Notes under the pieces: model-generated
What the model saw: the letters and a program-made list of their open reading frames with translations, nothing else
Told to the model about the DNA's origin: nothing
The model's database searches: none
From: an uncultured Collinsella sp.
Lineage (GTDB): Bacteria > Actinomycetota > Coriobacteriia > Coriobacteriales > Coriobacteriaceae
Reading direction: 5' to 3'
DNA: 64,000 nt
Assembly (NCBI GenBank): GCA_900541055.1
Contig: UQHZ01000008.1
Coordinates: forward strand, 1-64,000
Translations under genes and position numbers: made by a program
Shown: positions 33,618 through 42,453 of the stretch, piece by piece
How the letters are laid out: each line of letters starts with the position of its first letter
Position numbering within the stretch: the first letter of the stretch is position 1

Positions 33618-33924
33618 GTCCACCTCGTTCCAGCGCGGTCCGCGCAACGCGCCCGTTGTCCTAACTCTACACCGTGGCGGGCGGGGTGTCTGTTGGATGC
33701 GGAATCCGATAGGGCGGATGACGCGGGAGCAAATGCAAATCACAGGCTCAATTCCATCCCGCGAGAATATGATGCACCAGTTCCTTCAAATGTGACGAAA
33801 CTGTGAAGCACGAGAGCGTGAATTTCAAAAAATACGCTGGTCGCCAATGTTGCGCAACAGAATTCAAAAATCGACAGCTACCGTTTGATACGTATGGATA
33901 CATCCGTGTCAAAGGGAGAAAGCC
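33618..33924. other. 307-bp divergent intergenic region
   Basis: This gap separates the minus-strand DUF389 gene from the plus-strand surface-protein gene and must hold both promoters. It becomes AT-rich towards the surface-protein gene, but I see no box pair good enough to name, and no hairpin or credible small gene. Confidence 0.5.
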
Positions 33925-36900
33925 ATGGCAAACTACAGTCCACAACACTTTGAGCCTCGGGCCAAGGCCGTCAACGTCAAGGGCGTTGCCAACCGCGCCG
34001 TCGCAACCGTTTTGACGGCGGGCCTCATCGCTCAGCCGCTCATGTCGCCGCTGGCGGCAATCGCCGCACCGTCAACCGATAACGGCGATTCTGTTCAGGG
34101 GGGGGGTAGTTCTGTAGAGAATACCGTTGCCGCCGGTAACCAAGCGGTCGTAAAGACGGCTGCCCAGCTGGCCGAGGAGTCGGCAAAGCAGCTCAAGGAC
34201 GCTCAGGCCGCCTACGATGCCGCCCAGAAGAAGGCCGACGCGGCGGGCCAGTCTCAAAAGCAGGCGCAGCAGCAAAAGAATCAGGCCTCGCAGGCTGTGA
34301 GCGACAACGAAATCGAGCAGAACGCAGCAGAAGTCGCCGCGCTCCAGGAGAAGATTGACGAGCTCAAAGCCGCCGTCGAAAAGACCGAGCAGCAGCAGAA
34401 GAAGCTGGGCGACCTGAACGATCAGCTCGATCAAGCCAACAAGAGTGTCGAGGATAAGACCCAGGCGCTCAAGGACGCCAAGGCAAAGCAGGATGAGGCC
34501 AAGAAGGCCCTCGATGATGCCCAGGCCAAGCTCGAGGCCATGGGTATGGACGAGTACGAGGCCGCCAAGAAGGCCGTCGAGGACGCGCAGACAAAGCTCG
34601 ATGACGCCAATAAGGCAGTTGCTACTGCACAGGCCAATCTGGACCAGGCCAAGGCTGCCGAGGCTAGCGCTCAGCAGGAAAAGAAGGACACTGAGGCCGC
34701 TCTGACTTCCGCCCAGGCCAAGAAGCAGGAGACTGCCGCTGCGCTCGCAGCCGCAACCACCGCGCGCGATAACGCCCAGCAGAAGTTCAACCAGGCGCAG
34801 GCCGCGCTCGATGCTGCCGTCTCGGGTACGGGTGTCGACCTGAGTGCGCTTGAGGCCGCCAAGAAAGCTGCTGCTGGTGAGCTCAAGACCGCGCAGACGG
34901 AGCTCAATGCCGCGACGGATGCCGACGCCACCGCACAGACAAATCTGCAGGCCGCCCAGGCTGCCGTCGCTGCCGCGCAGGAGAAGGCCAACGCCGCCAA
35001 CGCTGCTGTGGCATCTGCCCAGTCTGCATACGATGCGGCAAACAAGGAGTACAAGGACGCGGCCAGTAAGCGTGACACCGCCAAGGCCGCATACGAGAAG
35101 GCACAGCAGACCGAAGCAGACAAGAAGACCGCGTACGATAAGCTTGTCGAAGTTCGCAAGCAGAAGCGCGGCGAGTGGGAGGCAGCCTGCGCCGCTTCGA
35201 ACGCCGCGGAAAAGGCTTATGACGCTGCTAATGCCCAGGTTGAGGCTCTTGAGCAGCAGATTGCAGACCTAAAGTCCAACATGACCGTTGACCAGGAAGT
35301 CATCAGTCAGGGTATGTTCGGCTTCATGAACTACATCATCGGCGGCAGCCAGTTCACAGCCACGCAGAAAAAGAACGCCCAGGACGCCGTATCGATGCTG
35401 ACAGGTGCCGATGACAAGGCCGAATGGTATGACCAGTACGTCGATCAGGACATGTCTCGCGACACCAACCCGCTCTCCCTGGAGCAGATGCGCAACGCCC
35501 TGACATATCTTGACACCCAGAACAACCTCCGCAAGGCGAACGGCCAGTCGGCACTCAGCGTCAGCCTCCGCATGACTGTGGCGGCAGCTCTTAATACATC
35601 ATATTCATCGAACATCTGGGGACACTCGAACTGCTATTCCGACAACGGGGAAAACCTTGCCGGCGGAGGCGGCGCATATACCGGCGGCGAGACCGAGGAT
35701 ACACTCGGTTGGCCCTACACCGGCCTCTACACACAGGAGAAGGAGGCATTCGATAAGTACGTCGCGCAGTATGGCGACGAACTCGGCAGCCACCGATATG
35801 ATTCCTATTACATCTACCAGAACTACAACAGCATCTATCACGAGTGCGGGCATTATCTCAACATCATCGATTCCGCCACGGAAGCCATCGGTATCGCGAC
35901 CGGTAGCGGTAAGAACACCGATTCCGAGGTAACCATCTTCGATTACAGCGCTGATAGCACTCAGGCTGATTTCACTGTCTCCGAGTTCAAGAAGCTCCTC
36001 AACGACTACATCGATTCCGCCTACAACGCAGGCGGTACGCAGGAGCAGAAGGCGCAGCTCAAGGAGCTTCAGGGCAAGCTCGCCGAGGCGCAGAAGAACT
36101 TTGGAACTACTAGGGAAGCTTACTTCGCAGCTGTAAACGGGCAGGATGCCGCCCAGGACGCTTTCACCGCAGCCGATGTGAACATGAACACCGCAAAGGG
36201 CGAGTACGAGAAGGCCAAGTCCGGCACCGCCGCCGCGAAGACGGCATACGACGCAGCGAAGGACGCACTCGGCGGAATCGACATCGAGTCCCTCAAGCAG
36301 AATCTCGATGCCGCCAAGTCCGAGGCCGCTACTGCCCAGGCGGCTCTCGATAAGGCAAACGCCACGCTTGCTGACAGCAAGACGAAGGCAGCCGAGGCCG
36401 CTGCTCGAAAGGCGAAGGCTCGCAGCGCCCGCGATGCCGCCAAGGCAAAGTCCGAACAGGCCAATGAGGCGTATGGCAACGCCACGGCTTCGGTCAAGGA
36501 CCTTGCTGCCAAGCGCGATGCCGCCCAGGCGGACCTTGCGAATAAGCAGGGCTCGCTTGACGAGGCAAAGAAGGCCGACGATGCCGCCCAGGCTGGTGTA
36601 GACAAGGCCCAGGCCGCAGATGTCCAGGCCGCGACTGCTCTTTTGGACGCCAAGCAGGCGGTTGCCGCCAAGGCGCAGGCCCTGTCCGACGCACAGGCGA
36701 AGGCCAAGGCCGCCGAGGGCGAGCTGGCTACCGCGAACAAGGCCTTCGAGCGCTTCGCCGGCGCCCAGAAGGCGGTCGACGACGCCAAGGCCGCCTATGA
36801 CGCTGCCGTCGCCGGTGTCGCCGATGCCCAGAAGCAGCTCGAGGCCGCCAACGAAGCCGTCGTCGATGCGAACTTCGAGATCGTCAAGGCCAAGGCCGAG

Positions 36901-37380
36901 CTTGCCAGCGATGAGGCACTCAAGGCCGATCTTGAGGCTGTCGACCACAAGGCCTCTCTTGCCGCGGGCACGACGGGTAACGAGAAGCTGGTCAAGCTGA
37001 ACGCTGCCTACGCTCGCTATAAGGCCGCCGTCGATGCCGCTGCTGGTCTCAAGGCTGCTCTGAGCGATGCCGATGCCAAACTGTCCGATGCCAACGACGC
37101 TTATGCCGCCGCGCTTGCCGAGCTTGGCGATGCCAAGGATGCCCTGGCTGCCGCACAGGCCGAGTACGACAAGTATCATCCCAAGGCTGAGCCGCAGGCC
37201 AAGCCTCAGGTTGCGCAGGCTGCTGCAAAGGCTCCTGTCGCCAAGAAGAAGGCAACGTCGGCCGCGCTCGCCCAGACTGGCGACAATTCCGCTCTTGCGG
37301 GCGAGGTGTTCGTCATCGGCGGTATCACCCTCGTGGCCGCTGGTGTGACGTTGAGCGATCGTCGTCGCAAGCAGATGTAG
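33925..37380 (+). CDS. Cell-wall anchored coiled-coil protein with a central CAP (SCP-like) domain
   Basis: Protein of 1151 aa. A long signal peptide ends near AAIAA-PST (residue 48). Residues 75-455 and 690-1095 are Ala/Lys/Glu/Gln-rich heptad coiled coils. Between them, residues 515-670 form a CAP-type domain (SLEQMRNALTYLDTQNNLRK, then GHSNC, NGENLAGG, GHYLNIID, AIGIATG). The C-terminus has the sortase signal LAQTG (1115-1119), a hydrophobic stretch and SDRRRKQM; the LAXTG form suits class E sortases of Actinobacteria. A run of nine G near codon 59 suggests phase-variable expression. Likely a rod-like surface adhesin or scaffold. AAGGGAGAAAGCC sets the start. Confidence 0.9.
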   Translation: MANYSPQHFEPRAKAVNVKGVANRAVATVLTAGLIAQPLMSPLAAIAAPSTDNGDSVQGGGSSVENTVAAGNQAVVKTAAQLAEESAKQLKDAQAAYDAAQKKADAAGQSQKQAQQQKNQASQAVSDNEIEQNAAEVAALQEKIDELKAAVEKTEQQQKKLGDLNDQLDQANKSVEDKTQALKDAKAKQDEAKKALDDAQAKLEAMGMDEYEAAKKAVEDAQTKLDDANKAVATAQANLDQAKAAEASAQQEKKDTEAALTSAQAKKQETAAALAAATTARDNAQQKFNQAQAALDAAVSGTGVDLSALEAAKKAAAGELKTAQTELNAATDADATAQTNLQAAQAAVAAAQEKANAANAAVASAQSAYDAANKEYKDAASKRDTAKAAYEKAQQTEADKKTAYDKLVEVRKQKRGEWEAACAASNAAEKAYDAANAQVEALEQQIADLKSNMTVDQEVISQGMFGFMNYIIGGSQFTATQKKNAQDAVSMLTGADDKAEWYDQYVDQDMSRDTNPLSLEQMRNALTYLDTQNNLRKANGQSALSVSLRMTVAAALNTSYSSNIWGHSNCYSDNGENLAGGGGAYTGGETEDTLGWPYTGLYTQEKEAFDKYVAQYGDELGSHRYDSYYIYQNYNSIYHECGHYLNIIDSATEAIGIATGSGKNTDSEVTIFDYSADSTQADFTVSEFKKLLNDYIDSAYNAGGTQEQKAQLKELQGKLAEAQKNFGTTREAYFAAVNGQDAAQDAFTAADVNMNTAKGEYEKAKSGTAAAKTAYDAAKDALGGIDIESLKQNLDAAKSEAATAQAALDKANATLADSKTKAAEAAARKAKARSARDAAKAKSEQANEAYGNATASVKDLAAKRDAAQADLANKQGSLDEAKKADDAAQAGVDKAQAADVQAATALLDAKQAVAAKAQALSDAQAKAKAAEGELATANKAFERFAGAQKAVDDAKAAYDAAVAGVADAQKQLEAANEAVVDANFEIVKAKAELASDEALKADLEAVDHKASLAAGTTGNEKLVKLNAAYARYKAAVDAAAGLKAALSDADAKLSDANDAYAAALAELGDAKDALAAAQAEYDKYHPKAEPQAKPQVAQAAAKAPVAKKKATSAALAQTGDNSALAGEVFVIGGITLVAAGVTLSDRRRKQM
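34098..34106 (+). repeat. G9 homopolymer tract inside the surface-protein gene
   Basis: Nine consecutive G encode part of VQGGGSS just after the signal peptide. With ten G the frame reads into TAG immediately after the tract; with eight it reaches TAG four codons later. Only the present length (or changes by three) gives a full protein. Confidence 0.95.
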
Positions 37381-37446
37381 CGTTTCGAGCGTAGTTTCTG
37401 CAACGAACTTCAATTCATAACGGGACCGTCTCGTTAGCCAAACGAT

Positions 37447-37492
37447 AAGGCCGGCGCGCTGTTAAACGCAGCGCGCCGGCCTTTCTTTGTTT
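37447..37492 (+). terminator. Terminator of the surface-protein gene
   Basis: AAGGCCGGCGCGCTG pairs with CAGCGCGCCGGCCTT (short TTAAACG loop), followed by TCTTTGTTT. Confidence 0.95.
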
Positions 37493-37499
37493 CGATATC

Positions 37500-37539
37500 A
37501 AAAAGCCCGGTCAGCAGCCGCAAAAGCTACCGACCGGGC
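37500..37539 (-). terminator. Terminator of the OPT transporter gene
   Basis: AAAAAGCCCGGTCAGCAGCC pairs imperfectly with GGTAGC-type bases and CCGACCGGGC; on the minus strand the stem is followed by TTTTTGAT, about 40 nt after the stop codon. Confidence 0.85.
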
Positions 37540-37580
37540 AAGCCGTAGGCAATATGGTTGCTGTCGAGCAGCTGCTCGAC

Positions 37581-39284
37581 TTAGCCCAGCAGGCTTAAGC
37601 CCAAGGAGACAAACGCCAGGATAACGCCGACGATGGACTCGCCACCGAGCAGGCCGCTGGCGACAACCAGGCCCTGTTCCTGGAAGGCGGCGTCCTTGGC
37701 AGCCCTCTCCTCGTCAGAAAGACCGGCGGTGGCGTCGCGGTGGGCGGACCACTTGTCGTAGGCGAGTTTGACGCAGGAGCCCAGGAATGCCGTGAGTGAC
37801 ATGTAGAACGGCAGGTACACGCCCAGGCCAATCATCATGGCCGGAATGCCGAGCCAGTACATGACGATGCCGGCGATAAAGCCGCCAACGAACCACGGCA
37901 CGCTCGGGATGCCCGAGACCATGGTGGCGACAACGCTTGCCTGCGCGGCAACAAAGCTCTTGTCGGGGCCAAAGGCGTCCGGGCCATAGGCGGTGACGAG
38001 CGCGACCATGACGGCTGCGGCGACCAGGGCGCCCACGATGCCGCCGATGGCCTGGCCGACCCACTGTGCACGCGGGTTGGTGCCCAGCACGGCGCCGGCC
38101 TTAAAGTCGTTCATGACGTCGCCCGCAAGGCCGCACGCCACGGCTACGATGCCGGCGATAAAGAACAGCTTGACCTGAGCGATCTGTGCGAAGGCAGCCA
38201 CGATGAGCATAACGATGAGGCCAAAGATCTCCATGGGGTCGATGCCCGTCTGGCCGCAGCTCTGTGCGCTCATGATGGTGGTGACAAAGGTGAACAGCGT
38301 GACGATGACGGCCGGAACGGGGCCAAGGTCGAGCACGATGGCGATGATCACGGCGATGGCGGCAGCGCCCAGGCCGATGATACCGGCGTCGAGCTTAAGG
38401 GAGCCCGAGATGAGCGACTGCTCGTCGGTGTCGGTGGAGCTGTCGGCGGCAAGACCGCGGACGATACCGGCGACCTGCGGCAAGATGTCCTTGAGGACGA
38501 CGGCGACGCCAAAGCCCATCATGAGGCCCATGCCTAGGGACTTGACGATACCCTGCGCAGTCACAACGTCGAACAGACCGGCAGCGGTGCCACCCACGAT
38601 GATGCCAAAGTTGCCCAGCAGCGCGCCGGCAAACCAGAAGGCGACGGGAGCGAAGCCCACGAGGAAGCCGACGGAGAGCAGCATGGGCGAGTTGTAGATG
38701 CCAAAGGTCACGCCGGGGATGTTGAGCGTGCACAGCATGCTGGGCACCACGCCCAGGGCGTCGCGCAGCACGCTATAGATGCCGGCGATGGCCATGGAAC
38801 CAAAGAGCTGCTTGCCGGTCTTGCCGCCGGCTTCGGTAGCACGCAGCGTCTGAGCTGCGGCGTTGCCGGTGGGGAACTCAAGCGCGGCGTCCACGATAAA
38901 GTGACGGTGGATGAGCGCGGTGGCCAGCAGGCCCAGGATGGTGCCGGCGAGTGCCACGATAAACATGTCGAGCCAGCTGATCTGGTCGGCATAGCCCAGC
39001 ATCCAGGCGCCCGGGATGGTAAACGCCAGACCGCCGGCGACCATGGCGCCTGCGGACATGATGGTGTGGGTGACGTTGGCCTCGTTGAGACTGGCGTTGC
39101 CCATGAGCTTAAGGAAGAACAGCGAGATGACGGCAGCGAAGACGATCGGCCAGGGGAGTGCGCCCATCTTGAGGGCGGTGTAGGCCGAGCTTGCCGTGAT
39201 AATCACGCAGCCAAGGACGCCGATGACGACGCCGCGCAGCGTGAGTTGCCCGCGCATCGAAGCGCGGTTCGAGGGATTGCTCAT
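37581..39284 (-). CDS. OPT-family oligopeptide transporter
   Basis: Protein of 567 aa with about fourteen to sixteen membrane helices. OPT features include the N-terminal QLTLRGVVIGVLGCVIITAS in part (RGVVIGVLG), SLNEANVTHTIMSAG, EFPTGNAAAQTLRA and the later SGIPSVPWFVGGFIAG. It is expected to take up short peptides or peptide-like metal chelates by proton coupling. An internal loop with ADSSTDTDEQS interrupts the helices around residue 280. The start is set by AAAGGAG before the ATG. Monocistronic with its own terminator. Confidence 0.9.
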   Translation of the reverse strand: MSNPSNRASMRGQLTLRGVVIGVLGCVIITASSAYTALKMGALPWPIVFAAVISLFFLKLMGNASLNEANVTHTIMSAGAMVAGGLAFTIPGAWMLGYADQISWLDMFIVALAGTILGLLATALIHRHFIVDAALEFPTGNAAAQTLRATEAGGKTGKQLFGSMAIAGIYSVLRDALGVVPSMLCTLNIPGVTFGIYNSPMLLSVGFLVGFAPVAFWFAGALLGNFGIIVGGTAAGLFDVVTAQGIVKSLGMGLMMGFGVAVVLKDILPQVAGIVRGLAADSSTDTDEQSLISGSLKLDAGIIGLGAAAIAVIIAIVLDLGPVPAVIVTLFTFVTTIMSAQSCGQTGIDPMEIFGLIVMLIVAAFAQIAQVKLFFIAGIVAVACGLAGDVMNDFKAGAVLGTNPRAQWVGQAIGGIVGALVAAAVMVALVTAYGPDAFGPDKSFVAAQASVVATMVSGIPSVPWFVGGFIAGIVMYWLGIPAMMIGLGVYLPFYMSLTAFLGSCVKLAYDKWSAHRDATAGLSDEERAAKDAAFQEQGLVVASGLLGGESIVGVILAFVSLGLSLLG

Positions 39285-39476
39285 ATAAAACTCCTTTGCG
39301 TATATCCGCTTCCCCCGGGAGCGCCGCTACGGATACGGCGCGGGAAGTCGGGTTACCAAGGGCCGCCGCGTGAGCTCGCGCGCGACCGCGCACCAGTATA
39401 GCCGTAAGCTAGTCATTTTGGGATGACTGGTTTAGGTAGGCGATATACTGCTGGGCAGACGAAAGGAGCGCCGACG

Positions 39477-40328
39477 ATGCTTAATGGGTGCGCATATATA
39501 TTGACGGTCGACGTGGGTAACACGTTCATTCGCTTTGGTCTGTTTGCCGAGGATTCGGCCGCGGCGCAGGAATGCCCGCTTGCGACGTGCGAGATCACGA
39601 CGCCATCGAGCATTACGGCCGACGAAGCGCGTATGCGTCTCGCTCAAGTCATGGCCGCGCTGGCGGCCGATGCGGGCATGCCGGGTGCGCTCGTTCCCGC
39701 AGCTGCAGTGCTGAGTTGCGTGGTGCCGGCGCTCGAGCGCCCGTGGAAGGCGGCGCTTTCCCGCACCTGCACAGGACGCGTGCTCACCGTGGGGCCGGGC
39801 CTCAAGACCGGCATGCCCGTACACTACGACGATCCGGCCGAGATCGGCCCCGACCGCATCGCCGACGCTGTGGCGGCACGCGCCGTCTACGGCTCTCCCT
39901 GCATCGTGATCGACCTGGGTACGACGACCAATATTGAGGTCATCGACGCGTGCGGAACCTTTGTGGGCGGCGTCATCGCGCCGGGTCTGGCGCTCGGTGC
40001 CCGGTCGCTTTCGGCCGCTGCGGCGCGTTTGCCTCAGGTCGAGCCTTCGGCGCCCACGCATGTGATTGGCCGCAACACGCGTGAGGCCATGCGCTCGGGC
40101 GTGGTTCTGGGCGAGGTGGCCCGCATCGACGGCATGCTCGATATGGTGCTCGCCGAGATGCGCGCGACCAAGGCCGCGGGGGAGGGCGACGTGCCCATCG
40201 TCATTACCGGCGACGATGCCGAGGCGCTCGCGTTGCTGGTCGGCCATAGCCTGACGGTCGACGACGCGCTGACGTTGCGGGGTCTCGCCGAGCTCTACCA
40301 CATCAACCAAAAGCCCCGCCGCGTGTAA
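39477..40328 (+). CDS. coaX: Type III pantothenate kinase
   Basis: Protein of 283 aa catalysing the first step of coenzyme A synthesis (phosphorylation of pantothenate). ASKHA-fold motifs are visible: phosphate-1 loop VDVGNTFIRFGLF, the pantothenate/dimer motif IGPDRIADAVAA (family GADR), and phosphate-2 VIDLGTTTNIEVID. Type III enzymes need a monovalent cation and are not inhibited by CoA. The ATG at 39477 follows GAAAGGAGCG; the upstream frame extension lacks a ribosome site. The dCMP deaminase gene follows 84 bp downstream. Confidence 0.93.
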   Translation: MLNGCAYILTVDVGNTFIRFGLFAEDSAAAQECPLATCEITTPSSITADEARMRLAQVMAALAADAGMPGALVPAAAVLSCVVPALERPWKAALSRTCTGRVLTVGPGLKTGMPVHYDDPAEIGPDRIADAVAARAVYGSPCIVIDLGTTTNIEVIDACGTFVGGVIAPGLALGARSLSAAAARLPQVEPSAPTHVIGRNTREAMRSGVVLGEVARIDGMLDMVLAEMRATKAAGEGDVPIVITGDDAEALALLVGHSLTVDDALTLRGLAELYHINQKPRRV

Positions 40329-40412
40329 AGGTGAGGGCGCCGGTGGGACAAACGCCCCCACCTTTCACCTGCTACAATGGGTCAAACTATTGCGATTACG
40401 GAGGTGTCTGCC

Positions 40413-40937
40413 ATGTCGGACGATCTTCATCAAACTTCGTCAGGCAAGCGCCTGGACGTCATTAGCTGGGACGAGTTCTTTATGAGCGTGGCCATCGCCG
40501 CGCAGCGCCGCAGCAAGGACCCCAACACGCAGGTGGGTGCGTGCATCGCCAACACCAACCACCGCATCCTTTCGGTGGGCTACAACGGTACACCCTCGGC
40601 GCTCAACGACGACTTTTTTCCGTGGGGTACGAGCGACGACCCACTGCAGGACAAGCACAACTACGTGGTCCATGCCGAGGCCAATGCCGTGCTCAACTAC
40701 CGTGGCTCGCTCAAGGACCTCGAGGGTTCCACGGTCTACGTCACGCTGTTCCCGTGCCACGACTGCGCCAAGATTTTGGCTCAGGTGGGCGTGGGCGAGG
40801 TCGTCTACCTGGACAACAAGTACGCCGACACCGATGACGGCCGTATCAGCCGCCGCATTCTCGACTCCTGTGGCATCAGCTACCGCCAGGTTATCGTCGA
40901 TGTTCAGATTGGTACCGGGGGACAGGCTCGGCAGTAA
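40413..40937 (+). CDS. dCMP deaminase family protein
   Basis: Protein of 174 aa. The zinc site is visible as HAEANAVL (His plus catalytic Glu) and PCHDCAK (two Cys). NTQVGACI and GYNGTP are typical of deoxycytidylate deaminases, which supply dUMP for thymidylate synthesis; ComEB-type proteins share the fold. The start at 40413 is fixed by ACGGAGGTG. Transcription may start from TACAAT at 40374-40379. Placed between coaX and a NifU-like gene without obvious pathway link. Confidence 0.9.
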   Translation: MSDDLHQTSSGKRLDVISWDEFFMSVAIAAQRRSKDPNTQVGACIANTNHRILSVGYNGTPSALNDDFFPWGTSDDPLQDKHNYVVHAEANAVLNYRGSLKDLEGSTVYVTLFPCHDCAKILAQVGVGEVVYLDNKYADTDDGRISRRILDSCGISYRQVIVDVQIGTGGQARQ

Positions 40938-41108
40938 TATGCGTTGTCGATATCTGACGACGAACGCAGTTAAAAGAGTCCCGTCCCAAATTGACTACTC
41001 ATGAAAGTCGCGTCTGCGCGCATGGACGGCTCGTGAGCGGGTACACGGCTGTAGTAACATAGCTTCTGTCCGCGGGCGCGCCCGCGTAATTGTGAGAAAG
41101 GAGCCCCT

Positions 41109-41387
41109 GTGGCTGTTAACGAAGAGCTGCTTAAGAAGGTTCTTGAAGAGATTCGCCCCAACCTGCAGGCCGATGGCGGCGATATGGAGTATGTGGGCGT
41201 TGACGACGAGGGCGTCGTCAAACTGGAGCTGCAGGGCGCTTGCGCCGGCTGCCCCATGAGCTCGCTGACCCTGTCCATGGGTATTGAGCGCATCCTGAAG
41301 GAGCATGTGCCCGGCGTTACCCGAGTTGAGCAGGTCAATGCCTCCGGCGAGGCCGAGGACCTGTACGACGAGTACGCGCCGTTCTAA
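41109..41387 (+). CDS. NifU C-terminal domain (Nfu-type) iron-sulfur scaffold
   Basis: Protein of 92 aa, exactly a stand-alone Nfu domain. The cluster-binding CxxC is in GACAGCPMSS; LKKVLEEIRPNLQADGGD is the classic first helix. It should carry a 4Fe-4S cluster between dimers and deliver it to apo-proteins, which fits an organism with a large Fe-S activase. GTG start behind GAAAGGAGCCCC. A terminator-like hairpin follows. Confidence 0.92.
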   Translation: MAVNEELLKKVLEEIRPNLQADGGDMEYVGVDDEGVVKLELQGACAGCPMSSLTLSMGIERILKEHVPGVTRVEQVNASGEAEDLYDEYAPF

Positions 41388-41432
41388 GCTGCGAAAGCTG
41401 CGGACGGCATACTCCGCATAGACGTTACGCCC

Positions 41433-41472
41433 AAATATGCGGCTGCGAGCGCAAGGCCCGCGGCCGCATTTG
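41433..41472 (+). terminator. Terminator-like hairpin after the Nfu gene
   Basis: ATGCGGCTGCG and CGCGGCCGCAT pair (one bulge) with A-rich and T-rich flanks (AAAT / ATTTG). It sits between the Nfu gene and the lgt ribosome site. Confidence 0.75.
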
Positions 41473-41496
41473 TATGTAGGGAGTAGGAGGGTCGAC

Positions 41497-42318
41497 ATGC
41501 TCAACGACTTCTACCATATGCTTGATCCCGTCGCGATTTCGGCGGGGCCTATCACGATTTACTGGTATGGTCTGGCCTATGTGGTCGGCGCCCTGCTCAC
41601 GGCGGTTGTCATGTACCGCACGCAGCGTCGCTGGGGTTTTAACATCACGATTGATGACCTGACGAGTGTCGTGGTCGGCGTGGTTTTTGGCCTCATTATC
41701 GGTGCGCGCCTGTTCTACGTCGTCTTTTACGGTGATGGCTACTACTGGGCGCACCCGCTCGAGATCTTTGCCACCAACGAGGGCGGCATGAGCTTCCACG
41801 GCGGTTTGGTGGGCGGCATTATCGGCGGCATCATCGTATGCCGCATGTATAAGCTCGACGCATGGACTTTGGCAGACCTTGCCGTCATAGGCGCGCCGCT
41901 GGCCTTGTGCCTGGGCCGTTGTGCCAACTTTGTCAACGGCGAGCTGTGGGGCAAGCCGACCGATCTGCCCTGGGGCGTGATCTTTGGCGGCACCGCGGGC
42001 GATATGCCGCGCCATCCCTCCCAGCTCTACGAGGCATTCCTCGAGGGTATTGTGCTCTTTTGCATTCTGCAGGTGCTCAGCCGCAAAAAGCCGCTACTGC
42101 CCCAAGGCACGTTTATGGGCGTCTTTGTGATGGGTTACGGCATCGTCCGCTTCCTCATTGAGTTTGTGCGCGTGCCCGATGCCCAGCTGGGCTATCTGCT
42201 GGGCGGCGTCATCACCATGGGTCAGCTGCTGAGCCTGCCGCTCGTAATCGCGGGCCTGGCGCTCATCATCTTTGCTCGTCGCCGCAACCAGCCCCAGCGC
42301 ATCTACCTCGACGCTTAA
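41497..42318 (+). CDS. lgt: Prolipoprotein diacylglyceryl transferase
   Basis: Protein of 273 aa with seven predicted membrane helices. It attaches diacylglycerol to the lipobox Cys of pre-lipoproteins, the step needed for binding proteins such as that at 13607. The Lgt signature is clear: GRCANFVNGELWGKPTD (Arg and Asn of the active site), and HPSQLYEAFLEG. HGGLVGG contains the essential His. The start at 41497 follows GTAGGAGGGTCGAC. The stop codon touches a hairpin repeat. Confidence 0.95.
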   Translation: MLNDFYHMLDPVAISAGPITIYWYGLAYVVGALLTAVVMYRTQRRWGFNITIDDLTSVVVGVVFGLIIGARLFYVVFYGDGYYWAHPLEIFATNEGGMSFHGGLVGGIIGGIIVCRMYKLDAWTLADLAVIGAPLALCLGRCANFVNGELWGKPTDLPWGVIFGGTAGDMPRHPSQLYEAFLEGIVLFCILQVLSRKKPLLPQGTFMGVFVMGYGIVRFLIEFVRVPDAQLGYLLGGVITMGQLLSLPLVIAGLALIIFARRRNQPQRIYLDA

Positions 42319-42353
42319 CCACCAAAAAGTGAACAGGCACCTTTGTGGTGGTT
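42317..42353 (+). repeat. Diverged hairpin element overlapping the lgt stop codon
   Basis: AACCACCAAA (42317-42326) pairs with TTTGTGGTGGTT around a loop containing AAGTGAACAGGCACC. It has the same plan as the GGGACAGG elements, one of which follows 25 bp later. Confidence 0.7.
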
Positions 42354-42378
42354 TGCTGGGCAACGATGACAGAACCGT

Positions 42379-42428
42379 AACGTTTCCCCAGATAAAACCT
42401 GCCAAAATAAACCTGTCCCTTTTTTGCA
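42379..42428 (-). repeat. GGGACAGG hairpin element, copy 3 (reverse orientation)
   Basis: AACGTTTCCCCAGATAAAAC followed by CTGCCAAAATAAACCTGTCC and CTTTTTTGCA is the reverse complement of the copies at 14721 and 47262. Its end overlaps a possible TTG start codon of the next gene, showing that the real start lies downstream. Confidence 0.9.
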
Positions 42429-42453
42429 GGTTTCTAGAAAGGCTCTTTGGACT

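Noticed and set aside
40972..41003. GTCCCGTCCCAAATTGACTAC as another hairpin element (reverse)
   Set aside because: The core resembles the GGGAC elements, but I could not find a convincing stem of more than four to six bases.
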